Positions 24,889-33,988 of a DNA stretch of 64,000 bases are shown here, in pieces. The stretch lies in NCBI RefSeq assembly GCF_014647875.1, contig NZ_BMQA01000006.1:62001-126000 (forward strand), in the 5' to 3' direction. Under the pieces are notes generated by a model. That model was given only the letters and a program-made list of their open reading frames with translations, did not search any database and had not been told where the DNA came from. The position numbers were made by a program, and so were the translations under genes. The DNA comes from Streptomyces brasiliensis. Its GTDB lineage: Bacteria; Actinomycetota; Actinomycetes; Streptomycetales; Streptomycetaceae. Every line of letters starts with the position of its first letter. Positions within the stretch are counted from its first letter, which is position 1.

Positions 24889-24958
24889 CAGCCCGTCCGG
24901 CGTTCGAGGACGAGGCCGTCAGGCCGATGCGGGGGTCTGGGAGCGCAGCCCCCAGGGA
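24889..24958. repeat. Intergenic repeat (family B, copy 1)
   Basis: CAGCCCGTCCGGCGTTCGAG, then GACGAGGCCGTCAGGCCGAT, then GGGGTCTGGGAGCGCAGCCC. It stands just 3' of the DUF3052 gene. A shortened copy (GGCCCGTCCGGCCGATGGGG and so on) occurs at 28715-28759. This is a repeat type I know from many Streptomyces intergenic regions; the GGGTCTGGG/AGCCCCC part can fold. Confidence 0.65.
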
Positions 24959-24994
24959 CGGTCACCGCAGCCGACGGTCACCCTTCGGAACCGG

Positions 24995-25429
24995 TCAGCG
25001 CTTCTTCGCGGCCTTCGGCGTCACCAGACGGGAGCCGCTCCAGTCCTTGCCGACGCTGACGCTCTTGGAGGCCGACAGCCCCGCCGTCGTCGCGGCTTCC
25101 GAGATGTCGCTCGGCTCCACGTAGCCGTCACGGCCGGTCTTCGGCGTCAGCAGCAGGATCGACCCGCCCTCTTCGATGTACGTGGTGGCGTCCACCAGCA
25201 CATCCGTCAGGTCGCCGTCGTCGTCGCGGAACCACAGCACCACGGCGTCGGCCACGTCGTCGTAGTCCTCGTCGACCAGGTCGCTGCCGATGACTTCCTC
25301 GATGGACTCGCGGAGCTCCTGGTCGACGTCGTCGTCGAAGCCGATCTCCTGGACCACCTGCTCGGGCTGGAACCCCAGCCTGACGGCAGGGCTCGTCCGC
25401 TCCTCCGCGTGGTCCGCGGTCGCGCTCAC
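24995..25429 (-). CDS. DUF3052 family protein
   Basis: A 144-aa protein: SATADHAEERTSPAVRLGFQPEQVVQEIGFDDDVDQELRESIEEVIG, an acidic stretch, then VLVDATTYIEEGGSILLLTPKTGRDGYVEPSDI. This is the DUF3052 fold typical of actinobacteria, next to aceE as I recall in other Streptomyces. GTG at 25429 lies 7 bp after AGGAGG, a better start than the ATG at 25447. Function unknown. It diverges from aceE. Confidence 0.85.
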   Translation of the reverse strand: MSATADHAEERTSPAVRLGFQPEQVVQEIGFDDDVDQELRESIEEVIGSDLVDEDYDDVADAVVLWFRDDDGDLTDVLVDATTYIEEGGSILLLTPKTGRDGYVEPSDISEAATTAGLSASKSVSVGKDWSGSRLVTPKAAKKR

Positions 25430-25816
25430 GGGTTGCCTCCTGATCATGTCTTGGTGAATAACTCAGCCACGCGCGTGCGCGAAGCATTGGCCGTAGTCCA
25501 CACGGGCGGGGCGGATCGCGCAAGTACCCGGCGGTTCAGACCGCCGAAACGGTGACGATCCGGGCCGTGTCGCCCCAACTCCTGGCACCGTACCCCGAGC
25601 GGGCGCAGCCCACATCACACCCTTACGTCCCTTTTGCACCGTGTTCTCGTCGGGCGGGCCGGAGAGAGACTCGAGGGAAACCGTACGGACTTCTCGGTTA
25701 CCTCGCGGTAGAGATGACGTGAGCCGCCCCGAGGTACACGATGGGGAACGGTGCAGACACAGATGATGACAGCGGAAATCGCGACACAAGCAGCCCTCTG
25801 ACAGGTAAGGAACAGC
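25430..25816. other. Divergent intergenic region between DUF3052 and aceE
   Basis: 387 bp without a gene. It must hold the aceE and DUF3052 promoters. I see an inverted repeat ACCTCG (25699-25704) / CGAGGT and several weak -10-like boxes (TAGAGA near 25707), but no confident promoter. A long aceE leader is possible. Confidence 0.4.
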
Positions 25817-28564
25817 GTGGCTTCCGGATCCGATCGCAACCCGATCATCATTGGCGGCCTTCCGAGTCAGGTTCCTGACTTCGATCCCGAGGAGACCCAG
25901 GAGTGGCTCGACTCCCTGGACGCCGCCGTGGACGAGCGTGGCCGGGAGCGGGCCCGCTATCTGATGCTCCGCCTGATCGAGCGGGCACGTGAGAAGCGCG
26001 TGGCCGTGCCCGAGATGCGCAGCACGGACTACGTCAACACGATCGCCACCAAGGACGAGCCCTTCTTCCCCGGCAACGAGGAGATCGAGCGCAAGATCCT
26101 CAACGCGACCCGCTGGAACGCGGCCGTGATGGTCTCGCGCGCTCAGCGCCCGGGCATCGGCGTCGGCGGCCACATCGCCACCTTCGCCTCCTCGGCCTCT
26201 CTCTACGACGTGGGCTTCAACCACTTCTTCCGCGGCAAGGACGAGGGCGACGGCGGCGACCAGGTCTTCTTCCAGGGCCACGCCTCCCCGGGCATCTACG
26301 CGCGCGCGTTCCTCCTCGACCGGCTCAGCGAGGCCCAGCTGGACGGCTTCCGCCAGGAGAAGTCGAAGTACCCGAACGGGCTGTCCAGCTATCCGCACCC
26401 GCGCTCGATGCCGGACTTCTGGGAGTTCCCGACGGTCTCCATGGGCCTCGGTCCCCTCGCCGCGATCTACCAGGCGCGGATGAACCGCTACATGGAGGCG
26501 CGCGGCATCGCCGACACGTCCAAGTCGCACGTGTGGGCGTTCCTCGGTGACGGCGAGATGGACGAGCCGGAGTCGCTGGGCCAGCTGTCCATCGCGGCGC
26601 GCGAGGGCCTCGACAACCTGACCTTCGTCGTCAACTGCAACCTGCAGCGCCTGGACGGTCCGGTGCGCGGCAACGGGAAGATCATCCAGGAACTGGAGTC
26701 GGTCTTCCGGGGCGCCGGCTGGAACGTCATCAAGCTGGTCTGGGACCGCACCTGGGACCCGCTGCTCGCCCAGGACCGCGACGGCGTGCTGGTCAACAGG
26801 ATGAACACCACGCCGGACGGCCAGTTCCAGACGTACGCCACCGAGTCGGGCGCGTACATCCGCCGGCACTTCTTCGGGGACGACCACCGGCTGCGCGCGA
26901 TGGTCGAGAACATGACCGACGACCAGATCCTGCACCTGGGCCGCGGCGGTCACGACCACCGGAAGATCTTCGCGGCGTTCTCGGCGGCCAAGGCGCACAA
27001 GGGCCAGCCGACGGTGATCCTCGCCAAGACGATCAAGGGCTGGACGCTGGGCCCCAACTTCGAGGGCCGCAACGCCACGCACCAGATGAAGAAGCTGACG
27101 GTCGCCGACCTCAAGGGCTTCCGCGACCGCCTGCACCTGCCGATCTCCGACCAGGAGCTGGAGTCCGGCCTGCCGCCGTACTACCACCCGGGCCGCGGCT
27201 CGGAGGAGATCCAGTACATGCACGACCGGCGCAAGGGTCTCGGCGGTTACGTCCCGACCCGCGTCGTGCGCTCCCGGCCGTTGCCGCTGCCGGACGACAA
27301 GACGTACGCGACCGTGAAGAAGGGCACCGGCCAGCAGTCCATCGCGACGACGATGGCGTTCGTACGACTGTTGAAAGATCTCATGCGGGACAAGGAGATC
27401 GGCCGCCGCTTCGTCCTGATCGCACCGGACGAGTACCGCACGTTCGGCATGGACTCGTTCTTCCCGAGTGCGAAGATCTACAATCCGCTCGGGCAGCAGT
27501 ACGAGTCGGTGGACCGCGATCTGCTGCTCGCCTACAAGGAGTCGCCGACCGGCCAGATGCTGCACGACGGCATCTCGGAGGCGGGCTGCACGGCCTCGCT
27601 GATCGCGGCGGGCTCGGCCTACGCGACGCACGGCGAGCCGCTCATCCCGGTGTACGTCTTCTACTCGATGTTCGGTTTCCAGCGCACCGGCGACCAGTTC
27701 TGGCAGATGGCCGACCAGTTGGCGCGCGGTTTCCTCCTGGGCGCGACCGCGGGCCGTACGACGCTGACCGGTGAGGGCCTCCAGCACGCGGACGGCCACT
27801 CCCAGCTGCTCGCCTCGACGAACCCGGCGTGCGTGGCGTACGACCCGGCGTACGCGTACGAGATCGCGCACATCGTCCAGGACGGTCTTCGCCGGATGTA
27901 CGGCGGCGACGCCGAACACCCGCACGGCGAGGACGTTTTCTACTACCTCACCGTCTACAACGAGCCCATCCGGCACCCGGCCGAACCGGCGGACGTCGAT
28001 GTCGAGGGCATCCTCAAGGGCATCCACCGGCTGAGCGCGGGCGCGGCGGGCACGGTGCCGGCGCAGATCCTGGCGTCCGGCGTGGCGGTGCCGTGGGCGC
28101 TGGAGGCGCAGCGGATCCTCGCCGAGGACTGGAACGTACGGGCCGACGTCTGGTCGGCGACCTCCTGGAACGAGCTGCGGCGCGAGGCCGTGGCCGTCGA
28201 GGAGCACAACCTGCTGCACCCCGAGGAGGAGCAGCGGGTGCCGTACGTGACGCAGAAACTCGGCGGCGCCGAGGGTCCGTTCGTGGCCGTGTCCGACTGG
28301 ATGCGATCGGTTCCGGACCAGATCGCGCGGTGGGTGCCGGGCACGTACCAGTCGCTCGGCGCGGACGGCTTCGGCTTCGCGGACACGCGGGGCGGGGCAC
28401 GCCGTTTCTTCCACATCGACGCGGAGTCGATCGTGGTGGCGGTGCTGACGGAGCTGGCGCGGGAGGGCAAGGTCGACCGCTCGGTCCTGAAGCAGGCCAT
28501 CGACCGGTACCAGTTGCTGGACGTCTCGGCGGCCCATCCGGGGGCGGCCGGGGGCGACGCGTAA
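25817..28564 (+). CDS. aceE: Pyruvate dehydrogenase E1 component (homodimeric AceE type)
   Basis: A 915-aa thiamine diphosphate enzyme that decarboxylates pyruvate and acetylates the E2 lipoyl domain. Family landmarks are [47 protein letters not shown], the ThDP/Mg motif [13 protein letters not shown]...[11 protein letters not shown], and the transketolase-like central domain [13 protein letters not shown]...[15 protein letters not shown]. Length equals actinobacterial AceE (about 900-930 aa). GTG start with AAGGAAC upstream. A strong hairpin follows it, so it is probably monocistronic. Confidence 0.96.
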   Translation: MASGSDRNPIIIGGLPSQVPDFDPEETQEWLDSLDAAVDERGRERARYLMLRLIERAREKRVAVPEMRSTDYVNTIATKDEPFFPGNEEIERKILNATRWNAAVMVSRAQRPGIGVGGHIATFASSASLYDVGFNHFFRGKDEGDGGDQVFFQGHASPGIYARAFLLDRLSEAQLDGFRQEKSKYPNGLSSYPHPRSMPDFWEFPTVSMGLGPLAAIYQARMNRYMEARGIADTSKSHVWAFLGDGEMDEPESLGQLSIAAREGLDNLTFVVNCNLQRLDGPVRGNGKIIQELESVFRGAGWNVIKLVWDRTWDPLLAQDRDGVLVNRMNTTPDGQFQTYATESGAYIRRHFFGDDHRLRAMVENMTDDQILHLGRGGHDHRKIFAAFSAAKAHKGQPTVILAKTIKGWTLGPNFEGRNATHQMKKLTVADLKGFRDRLHLPISDQELESGLPPYYHPGRGSEEIQYMHDRRKGLGGYVPTRVVRSRPLPLPDDKTYATVKKGTGQQSIATTMAFVRLLKDLMRDKEIGRRFVLIAPDEYRTFGMDSFFPSAKIYNPLGQQYESVDRDLLLAYKESPTGQMLHDGISEAGCTASLIAAGSAYATHGEPLIPVYVFYSMFGFQRTGDQFWQMADQLARGFLLGATAGRTTLTGEGLQHADGHSQLLASTNPACVAYDPAYAYEIAHIVQDGLRRMYGGDAEHPHGEDVFYYLTVYNEPIRHPAEPADVDVEGILKGIHRLSAGAAGTVPAQILASGVAVPWALEAQRILAEDWNVRADVWSATSWNELRREAVAVEEHNLLHPEEEQRVPYVTQKLGGAEGPFVAVSDWMRSVPDQIARWVPGTYQSLGADGFGFADTRGGARRFFHIDAESIVVAVLTELAREGKVDRSVLKQAIDRYQLLDVSAAHPGAAGGDA

Positions 28565-28588
28565 CGCTGCGCGGCCTGGACGGCTGAC

Positions 28589-28618
28589 GGGGGGCGGTGC
28601 CTGACGGCACCGCCCCCC
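28589..28618 (+). terminator. Terminator of aceE
   Basis: A 13-bp perfect stem (GGGGGGCGGTGCC with GGCACCGCCCCCC) and a TGAC loop, 25 bp after the stop codon. Confidence 0.85.
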
Positions 28619-28714
28619 GCTTACGTCTTGCGTCGAACGCGAGGCTCCGCACGGGAACACCCGGACGCAGGGTGACGCGGTGTGGTGGTCGTTCACATGC
28701 AAGCAGCACGGCAT

Positions 28715-28759
28715 CAGCCGGCCCGTCCGGCCGATGGGGTCTGGGGGCCTAGCCCCCAA
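28715..28759. repeat. Intergenic repeat (family B, shortened copy 2)
   Basis: CCGGCCCGTCCGGCCGATGG, then GGTCTGGGGGCCTAGCCCCC. It matches the ends of the element at 24889-24958 but lacks its middle. It lies between converging aceE and the MFS gene; GGGGGCCTAGCCCCC is itself a perfect hairpin. Confidence 0.6.
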
Positions 28760-28802
28760 GTGCAGCAGTCCCCACCGACCAGCGGACGAAGAACAGCCGA
28801 AG

Positions 28803-30422
28803 CTAGATGTGCCCCATTCCGGCCTCCGCGGAAGCGTTCTCGCCGCGCTTCGTCAGGAACGCCACGAACACCGCCACCACCGCCACACCGGCCGCGACCA
28901 GCGACGCCAGGCTCATGCCGGAGATGAACGTGTCGTGGGCCACCGACGTGATCTTCTCGACGATCTGTTCCGGTGTGCCCTTGGCGACCGGCGCCACACC
29001 CACCTGGACCGCCTCGGACGCCTGGTCGAGTTGGGCCGGGGTGAGCTTCGGAAGGCCCGCGTCGGCCCAGTTGCCCGGGAGGTCGCCGTCGACCTTGGAG
29101 GCCATCACCGCGCCCAGCACGGCCGTACCGAGGCTGCCGCCGATCTGCATCGCGGCCTGCTGGAGACCGCCGGCCACGCCGGACAGCTCCATCGGGGCGT
29201 TGCCGACGATGACCTCGGTGGCACCGACCATGACCGGCGCGAGGCCGAGGCCCAGCAGCGCGAACCAGAGCGACATGACACCGCTGCTGGTGTCCGTCTG
29301 AAGTGTCGACATGCCGAACATCGCGGCCGCGGTCGCTGCCATGCCGCCCGCGAGCGGAAGGCGCGGGCCGAACTTGGTGATCATCGCGCCCGCGAGGGGG
29401 GAGCCGACGATCATCATGCCGGTCAGCGGCAGCAGGTGCAGGCCCGCGTCGATCGGGCTCATGCCGTGCACGTTCTGCAGGTAGAACGTGACGAAGAAGA
29501 GGCCGCCCAGGAAGGCGATGGCCATCAGGACCATGAGAACCACACCGGCGGCGAGCGGCACGGAGCGGAACAGGCCCAGCGGGATCAGCGGCTCCTTGAC
29601 GCGCGTCTCCCAGAAGGAGAAGAGCGCGAAGCCGAGCACCGACGCGGCGATGAACGCCCACGTCCTGCCGTCGCCCCAGCCCCACGCCGGGGCCTTGATG
29701 AGCGCCCAGACCAGGCAGAACATCGCGCCGGACAGCAGCGCGATGCCGAGGACGTCGAAGGAGCGCGGCGCCTTCTCGGCGCGGTGGTCCCGCAGGATGA
29801 GAAGGCCCAGGACGAGGGCGATGAGACCGACCGGCACGTTGATGAAGAACACCGACTGCCAGTTGACATGCTCGACGAGGACGCCGCCGAGGATCGGGCC
29901 GCCCGCGGTGGACGCGCCGATGACCATGCCCCAGATGCCGATCGCCATGTTGAGCTTCTCGGCCGGGAAGGTGGCCCGCAGCAGGCCGAGCGCGGCCGGC
30001 ATCAGCAGCGCGCCGAACAGGCCCTGGAAGACGCGGAAGGTGACGACCGCGGCGATGCTGTCGGACAGCCCGATGGCGCCCGAGGCGGCCGCGAAGCCGG
30101 TCACGCCGATGAGGAAGGTCTGCCGGTGGCCGAAGCGGTCACCGAGCTTGCCAGCGGTGATCAGGGAGACCGCGAGGGCGAGGAAGTAGCCGTTGGTGAT
30201 CCACTGCACCTGGGCGAACGTGGCGCCGAGGTCCTTCTGGATAGCCGGGTTGGCGATGGCCACGATGGTGCCGTCGAGGGCCACCATCATGACCCCTACG
30301 GCGACGGTGATGAGGGTGAGCCACGGATGGCCGCGCAGGCCCGACGCCGGGGCCGGGTCTGCCGTGGCCGCCGGTGCCCGGTCCCCCGCCCCCGCAGCGT
30401 CGATGGTGGTCTGACTAGTCAT
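28803..30422 (-). CDS. MFS drug efflux transporter (DHA2, 14-TM type)
   Basis: A 539-aa major facilitator of the EmrB/QacA class. Motif A is GKLGDRFGHRQTFLIG after TM2; motif D1 VALDGTIVAIANPAIQKDL is in TM1; motif C-like GPILGG sits near TM5. About 14 hydrophobic segments can be counted. These pumps expel drugs or natural products with the proton gradient. ATG at 30422 is 7 nt after a -10 box (TAGCGT), so it looks leaderless. A TetR gene is divergently placed 114 bp away and is the probable repressor. Confidence 0.9.
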   Translation of the reverse strand: MTSQTTIDAAGAGDRAPAATADPAPASGLRGHPWLTLITVAVGVMMVALDGTIVAIANPAIQKDLGATFAQVQWITNGYFLALAVSLITAGKLGDRFGHRQTFLIGVTGFAAASGAIGLSDSIAAVVTFRVFQGLFGALLMPAALGLLRATFPAEKLNMAIGIWGMVIGASTAGGPILGGVLVEHVNWQSVFFINVPVGLIALVLGLLILRDHRAEKAPRSFDVLGIALLSGAMFCLVWALIKAPAWGWGDGRTWAFIAASVLGFALFSFWETRVKEPLIPLGLFRSVPLAAGVVLMVLMAIAFLGGLFFVTFYLQNVHGMSPIDAGLHLLPLTGMMIVGSPLAGAMITKFGPRLPLAGGMAATAAAMFGMSTLQTDTSSGVMSLWFALLGLGLAPVMVGATEVIVGNAPMELSGVAGGLQQAAMQIGGSLGTAVLGAVMASKVDGDLPGNWADAGLPKLTPAQLDQASEAVQVGVAPVAKGTPEQIVEKITSVAHDTFISGMSLASLVAAGVAVVAVFVAFLTKRGENASAEAGMGHI

Positions 30423-30459
30423 AGCGCAAACGCTAATGTCAGCCCCTGACAGTTGACAA
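30423..30459 (-). promoter_or_regulatory. MFS promoter with embedded TetR operator
   Basis: On the minus strand TTGTCA (30459-30454) and TAGCGT (30435-30430) flank 18 bp holding the perfect palindrome TGTCAGGGGCTGACA. A repressor bound there would block the promoter. A further inverted pair, TGACAGTT (30447-30454) and AACTGTCA (30478-30485), extends toward the TetR gene. Confidence 0.75.
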
Positions 30460-30536
30460 ACCAATTCACAAGTCGGTAACTGTCACGTCACTCACAGATA
30501 GCCTGAACTGGGAGAACAGTTCGAAGGAGAGGTCCT

Positions 30537-31166
30537 ATGGAGACGCTGCGCGAGCGCAAGAAGCGGCGCACCAAGGACGCGCTCCTACGCGCCGCCGTCG
30601 AGCTTTTCACTACAAAGGGGTACGAGGAGACGACCGTCGACGAGATCGCCGACGCCGTCGAGGTCTCGCAGCGCACCTTCTTCCGCTACTTCCCCGGCAA
30701 GCAGGAGGCCGCCTTCGCGCTCCAGGAGATAGCGGAGGCGCACTTCGTCGAGGCCGTGCGCGAACGGCCGCCGCACGAGACGCCGCTGGAGGCGCTGCGC
30801 CAGGCCGTGCTGGAGGGCTGGGACACGATGCACGAGAGCGTCGCCGCCGTCGTCCCGCTCGACCTGTATCTGCGGATGTACCAGGTGATCGAATCGACAC
30901 CCATGCTGCTCGCCGTCCATCTGCGCCGCTCCATCGACGCGGAGGACGAGCTGGCGCGCGTACTGGCCGCGCGCGAGGGCGTCGACGCCGAGGAGGACCC
31001 CCGGCCGCGCCTCGCGGTGGCCGTGTTCGGTGCGGTGATCCGGGTGACCGAGCGCCGCTGGTCCGCCGGGGACGACTTCAGCATCTCGGCGATGCGCGAG
31101 CTGACCGCGGCCTATCTCGACCAGGTGGGACCGGCCCTGATGGGGAACTGGCGGCCGGCGACCTGA
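30537..31166 (+). CDS. TetR family transcriptional regulator
   Basis: A 209-aa TetR repressor. The N-terminal HTH is ALLRAAVELFTTKGYEETTVDEIADAVEVSQRTFFRYFPGKQEAAFA, with recognition helix SQRTFFRYFP. The ligand-binding C-terminus is less conserved, as usual. ATG has AAGGAGAGG upstream. Its position opposite the MFS exporter, with palindromes in the shared spacer, suggests it represses the pump and probably itself until a pump substrate binds. Confidence 0.93.
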   Translation: METLRERKKRRTKDALLRAAVELFTTKGYEETTVDEIADAVEVSQRTFFRYFPGKQEAAFALQEIAEAHFVEAVRERPPHETPLEALRQAVLEGWDTMHESVAAVVPLDLYLRMYQVIESTPMLLAVHLRRSIDAEDELARVLAAREGVDAEEDPRPRLAVAVFGAVIRVTERRWSAGDDFSISAMRELTAAYLDQVGPALMGNWRPAT

Positions 31167-31266
31167 TCCCGTCCTTACGGCTGAGGTCGTCGTCACACAC
31201 GCCGAAACGTGATACCAGTCACTCGGTTACCGCGAGACCCTCCCGTTCTCCTAGTGTGTCCTCCCA

Positions 31267-32484
31267 GTGACTTCCTTCGACACCTCCCCGCAACTCAACG
31301 TCTGGCGCATGCTGCTCGCGCTGGCCGTCGTGTTCGTGATGCTCGCGACCACCGGCTGGACGGCTCTGCGCAGCCACCGGGAGTCCACCGCGCTCCAGGC
31401 CTCGCTCACCGCGTGGGAGGAGGGCAGCGTGCACGGCCACCGGCTTCCGGACCCGCAAGCGGCCCCCGCCGAGCTCACCCGCTTCTTCGCCGCGCTCACC
31501 GCCGTGGAGCGCACGGACCTCGCGCACCGCTTCCCGCTCGCCGTCGGCAACATGAACGGCGCCCCGGTCGAGCTGCGCTACCGCGCCAACCGCATCGCCC
31601 TGAACGACGCGCGCAAGGCCGAGAAGAAACGCATGCACGACAGCCGTCTCACGCCCGCCGGCCAGCAGCTGGCGGGCCGTCGTATGCACCGTTACGAGGC
31701 GCTGCTGACCAAGGGCCGGCACATCCTCGCCTTCGACCCCGAGGGCTCGGGACGGCTCGCCGAGGTGTTCGGCAGCCTGTCGAAGGCCGAACGGATCTCC
31801 GTCGTCGTCCCCGGAGTCGACACCGATCTGCTCACCTTCCAGAAGACCAAGCGCAAATACTCCGCGACGGCCGGCATGGCCGAGGCGCTCCACGCGGCCG
31901 AGCGCAAGGCGAGCCCGTCGACGCGTACGGCCGTGATCGCCTGGGCCGACTACACCGCGCCCGACGGCCTCGGTGTCGACGCGGCCACGGCGATGCGTGC
32001 CGAGGACGGCGCCGTACGGCTGAACGCGCTGCTGCGGGCGCTGCCCGGCATGGCGCCGGTCTCGATGTTCTGCCACAGCTACGGCTCCGTGGTCTGCGGG
32101 GTCGCCGCGCGCGGCATGCCGGGCCGGGTCGTCGACATAGCGGTGGCCGCCAGCCCCGGTATGCGGGTCGCCAAGGCCGATCACCTGGGCACCGGCGCCC
32201 GGGTGTGGGCGATGCGGGACGCGACCGACTGGGTGCAGGACGTGCCGTACCTGGAGGTCGGCGGTCTGGGCCACGGCGCCGACCCGGTGTCCAGCGGCTT
32301 CGGCGCCCGGGTGCTGTCCGCGCGGGACGCCGAGGGGCACGCCGGCTACTTCGAGCCGGGCACGGACAGCCTGCGGAACTTCGCCGACATCGGAGTTGGC
32401 GCGTACCGCTCGGTCACCTGTGCTCACGAAGACGACGGGTGCCGGACGGGTTTGCCCGGTGCGACGGCGGCAAAACGCGCGTAG
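31267..32484 (+). CDS. Membrane-anchored alpha/beta hydrolase (DUF1023)
   Basis: A 405-aa protein. An N-terminal hydrophobic segment (MLLALAVVFVMLATTGW, residues 15-31) acts as anchor or uncleaved signal. The DUF1023-type alpha/beta hydrolase follows, with VVVPGVDTDLLTF and the nucleophile elbow SMFCHSYGSVVCG. The elbow has Cys where most members have Gly (GHSYGS). The catalytic His may be in DAEGHAGYF. GTG at 31267 is 9 nt after TAGTGT with no ribosome-binding site, so it may be leaderless. Substrate unknown. Confidence 0.8.
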   Translation: MTSFDTSPQLNVWRMLLALAVVFVMLATTGWTALRSHRESTALQASLTAWEEGSVHGHRLPDPQAAPAELTRFFAALTAVERTDLAHRFPLAVGNMNGAPVELRYRANRIALNDARKAEKKRMHDSRLTPAGQQLAGRRMHRYEALLTKGRHILAFDPEGSGRLAEVFGSLSKAERISVVVPGVDTDLLTFQKTKRKYSATAGMAEALHAAERKASPSTRTAVIAWADYTAPDGLGVDAATAMRAEDGAVRLNALLRALPGMAPVSMFCHSYGSVVCGVAARGMPGRVVDIAVAASPGMRVAKADHLGTGARVWAMRDATDWVQDVPYLEVGGLGHGADPVSSGFGARVLSARDAEGHAGYFEPGTDSLRNFADIGVGAYRSVTCAHEDDGCRTGLPGATAAKRA

Positions 32485-32537
32485 AGGCGCAGGAACTGCG
32501 GTCTGCGCGGGGAGGGGACGGAGGAGCGCGTGCCGCA

Positions 32538-32550
32538 TACGATGAGCCGC
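32538..32550 (+). promoter_or_regulatory. Leaderless promoter of the DUF4429 gene
   Basis: TACGAT (32538-32543) stands exactly 7 nt before the ATG at 32551 and decides that start over the in-frame GTG at 32530. Confidence 0.6.
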
Positions 32551-33402
32551 ATGGGTGACGTACTGGCCGGATTTCATGCCGCCTGGGAGTTCGAGTCCGA
32601 CTCCGTGCTCATCCGCTACGAAAGGGGGATTCGAACGCCCAAGCTGTTCCAGGCCCTCGGTGAACGGCGTGTCCCCCTCTCCGCGCTCCAGGGCGTGACA
32701 CTCACTCCGGGCAGGCGCGGCACGGTCGTCCTGCGGGCCGAGCCCCGTCCCGGCGCCGATCCGCTGCTGGAGGCTGCGGCCGGGCAGCTGAAGGAGGGCA
32801 ACGACCCCTACCGCCTCGTCCTGCCCGCCGAACGCGAGACCCTCGCGGAGTACTACGCCGACGAGCTGCGCGGGCTGCTGACCGAGTCCGGTCCTGCCGA
32901 ACACCATCTGGTCCCCGCCCCCGAGGCGCCGCTGCACTTCAAGGCGTACGACGCGAAGGCGACCTTCGACGGTGCTGCCGTGCAGTTCCGCTGGTTCTGG
33001 ACGGGCGCGTCCTCGGCGAAGTGGAAGGCCGGCGACCAGAGCTTCCCGGTCGCCGAGCTGAGCGGGGTCGAGTGGCGCTCCCCCGAGGTCTTCGAGGGAC
33101 ATCTGCGGCTCCTCCTCCCCGACGCCACCGCCGATCCGCCCGCCCAGCCCGACCAGGACCCGGCGGCGGTCGTCTTCGGACTGGGCTACGGCCCGGTCCA
33201 CGAGTCGCTGCCCTTCGCGGCGGCCGTCCTGGCCGCGGTCCGGGCACGCGGCCCGGTGGCAGCGATGCAGACGGCACCGGCCCGACGCGACCCGGCGGAC
33301 ATCGCCGAACGGATCCGGCACCTCGGGGAGCTGCACCGGGCGGGCCTGGTCACGGACGAGGAGTTCTCGGTCAAGAAGGCCGAGCTGCTGGCGGAGTTGT
33401 GA
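32551..33402 (+). CDS. DUF4429-SHOCT protein
   Basis: A 283-aa soluble protein with two DUF4429 modules (about 5-120 and 130-235), each with the PH-like strand pattern (VLIRYERGIRTPKLFQALGERRVPLSALQGV; VQFRWFWTGASSAKWKAGDQSFPVAELSGVEW). A C-terminal SHOCT helix pair (IAERIRHLGELHRAGLVTDEEFSVKKAELLAEL) follows. SHOCT motifs usually mediate oligomerisation or tethering. Function unknown. Probable leaderless start. Confidence 0.85.
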   Translation: MGDVLAGFHAAWEFESDSVLIRYERGIRTPKLFQALGERRVPLSALQGVTLTPGRRGTVVLRAEPRPGADPLLEAAAGQLKEGNDPYRLVLPAERETLAEYYADELRGLLTESGPAEHHLVPAPEAPLHFKAYDAKATFDGAAVQFRWFWTGASSAKWKAGDQSFPVAELSGVEWRSPEVFEGHLRLLLPDATADPPAQPDQDPAAVVFGLGYGPVHESLPFAAAVLAAVRARGPVAAMQTAPARRDPADIAERIRHLGELHRAGLVTDEEFSVKKAELLAEL

Positions 33403-33891
33403 TCAGCACCCGGCGTGCTCCCGCTCGTACTCGCGCACGCCGTCCGCGTAGAAGCTGATCTTGCGGTCGAGCACGGCGAGCGTGTCGCGCAGCTCCGCGA
33501 TCCGCGTCAGCACGTCCCGGCGGGTGGACTCGAGCAGCTCCTGCCGCTCCCCGAACGTGTGGTCGCCCTCGCGTACCAGCTCCGCGTACCGCACCATGTC
33601 GGCCACCGGCATGCCGGTCAGCCGCAGCTTGGTGACGAAGTCCAGGAAACCCAGATCACGGTTGCTGTAGCGGCGCTGGCCGGTGTGCGAGCGGTCGATG
33701 TGGGGCATCAGACCGATCCGCTCGTACCAGCGCAGGGTGTGGGCGGTCAGCCCGGTGAAGGCGACGACCTCGCTGATCGTGTAGCTGTCCTGGCCGTCGG
33801 GGCGGGGGTGCCGTCGGGGCGGGGCGGAGCAGATGTCGGCGGGGTTGGGGTCGTGCTCGGTGGCCGCGGGCGTGGTCTGCATCACCGTCAT
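33403..33891 (-). CDS. MerR family regulator (AdhR/NmlR-like)
   Basis: A 162-aa MerR protein. The winged HTH is YTISEVVAFTGLTAHTLRWYERIGLMPHIDRSHTGQRRYSNRDLGFLDFVTKLRLTGM, then a long dimerisation helix with no C-terminal effector domain. No conserved Cys cluster is seen; the only Cys are in the N-terminal extension and at the very end (EHAGC). Relatives respond to aldehydes or electrophiles. ATG at 33891 is 7 nt from the -10 box (leaderless); ATG at 33882 is the alternative. The operator in its own promoter implies autoregulation and control of the divergent GNAT gene. Confidence 0.88.
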   Translation of the reverse strand: MTVMQTTPAATEHDPNPADICSAPPRRHPRPDGQDSYTISEVVAFTGLTAHTLRWYERIGLMPHIDRSHTGQRRYSNRDLGFLDFVTKLRLTGMPVADMVRYAELVREGDHTFGERQELLESTRRDVLTRIAELRDTLAVLDRKISFYADGVREYEREHAGC

Positions 33892-33929
33892 GGCCTCCAC
33901 GCTATGGCCTTGGAGTGCACTCCAAGCAA
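33892..33929 (-). promoter_or_regulatory. MerR-type promoter with 19-bp spacer and perfect palindrome
   Basis: TTGCTT (33929-33924) and TAGCGT (33904-33899) are 19 bp apart, the stretched spacer characteristic of MerR-activated promoters. The 18-bp perfect palindrome CTTGGAGTGCACTCCAAG (33909-33926) overlaps the -35 and fills most of the spacer. It resembles operators I recall for AdhR/NmlR-type regulators. Confidence 0.85.
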
Positions 33930-33975
33930 GCGAACCGGGTAAGAAATGGGCAGGACCGGGCCGGGGCGCGGTGAC

Positions 33976-33988
33976 TACCGTGCGGCAC
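33976..33988 (+). promoter_or_regulatory. Leaderless promoter of the GNAT gene
   Basis: TACCGT (33976-33981) lies 7 nt before the ATG; no ribosome-binding site is present. Confidence 0.55.
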
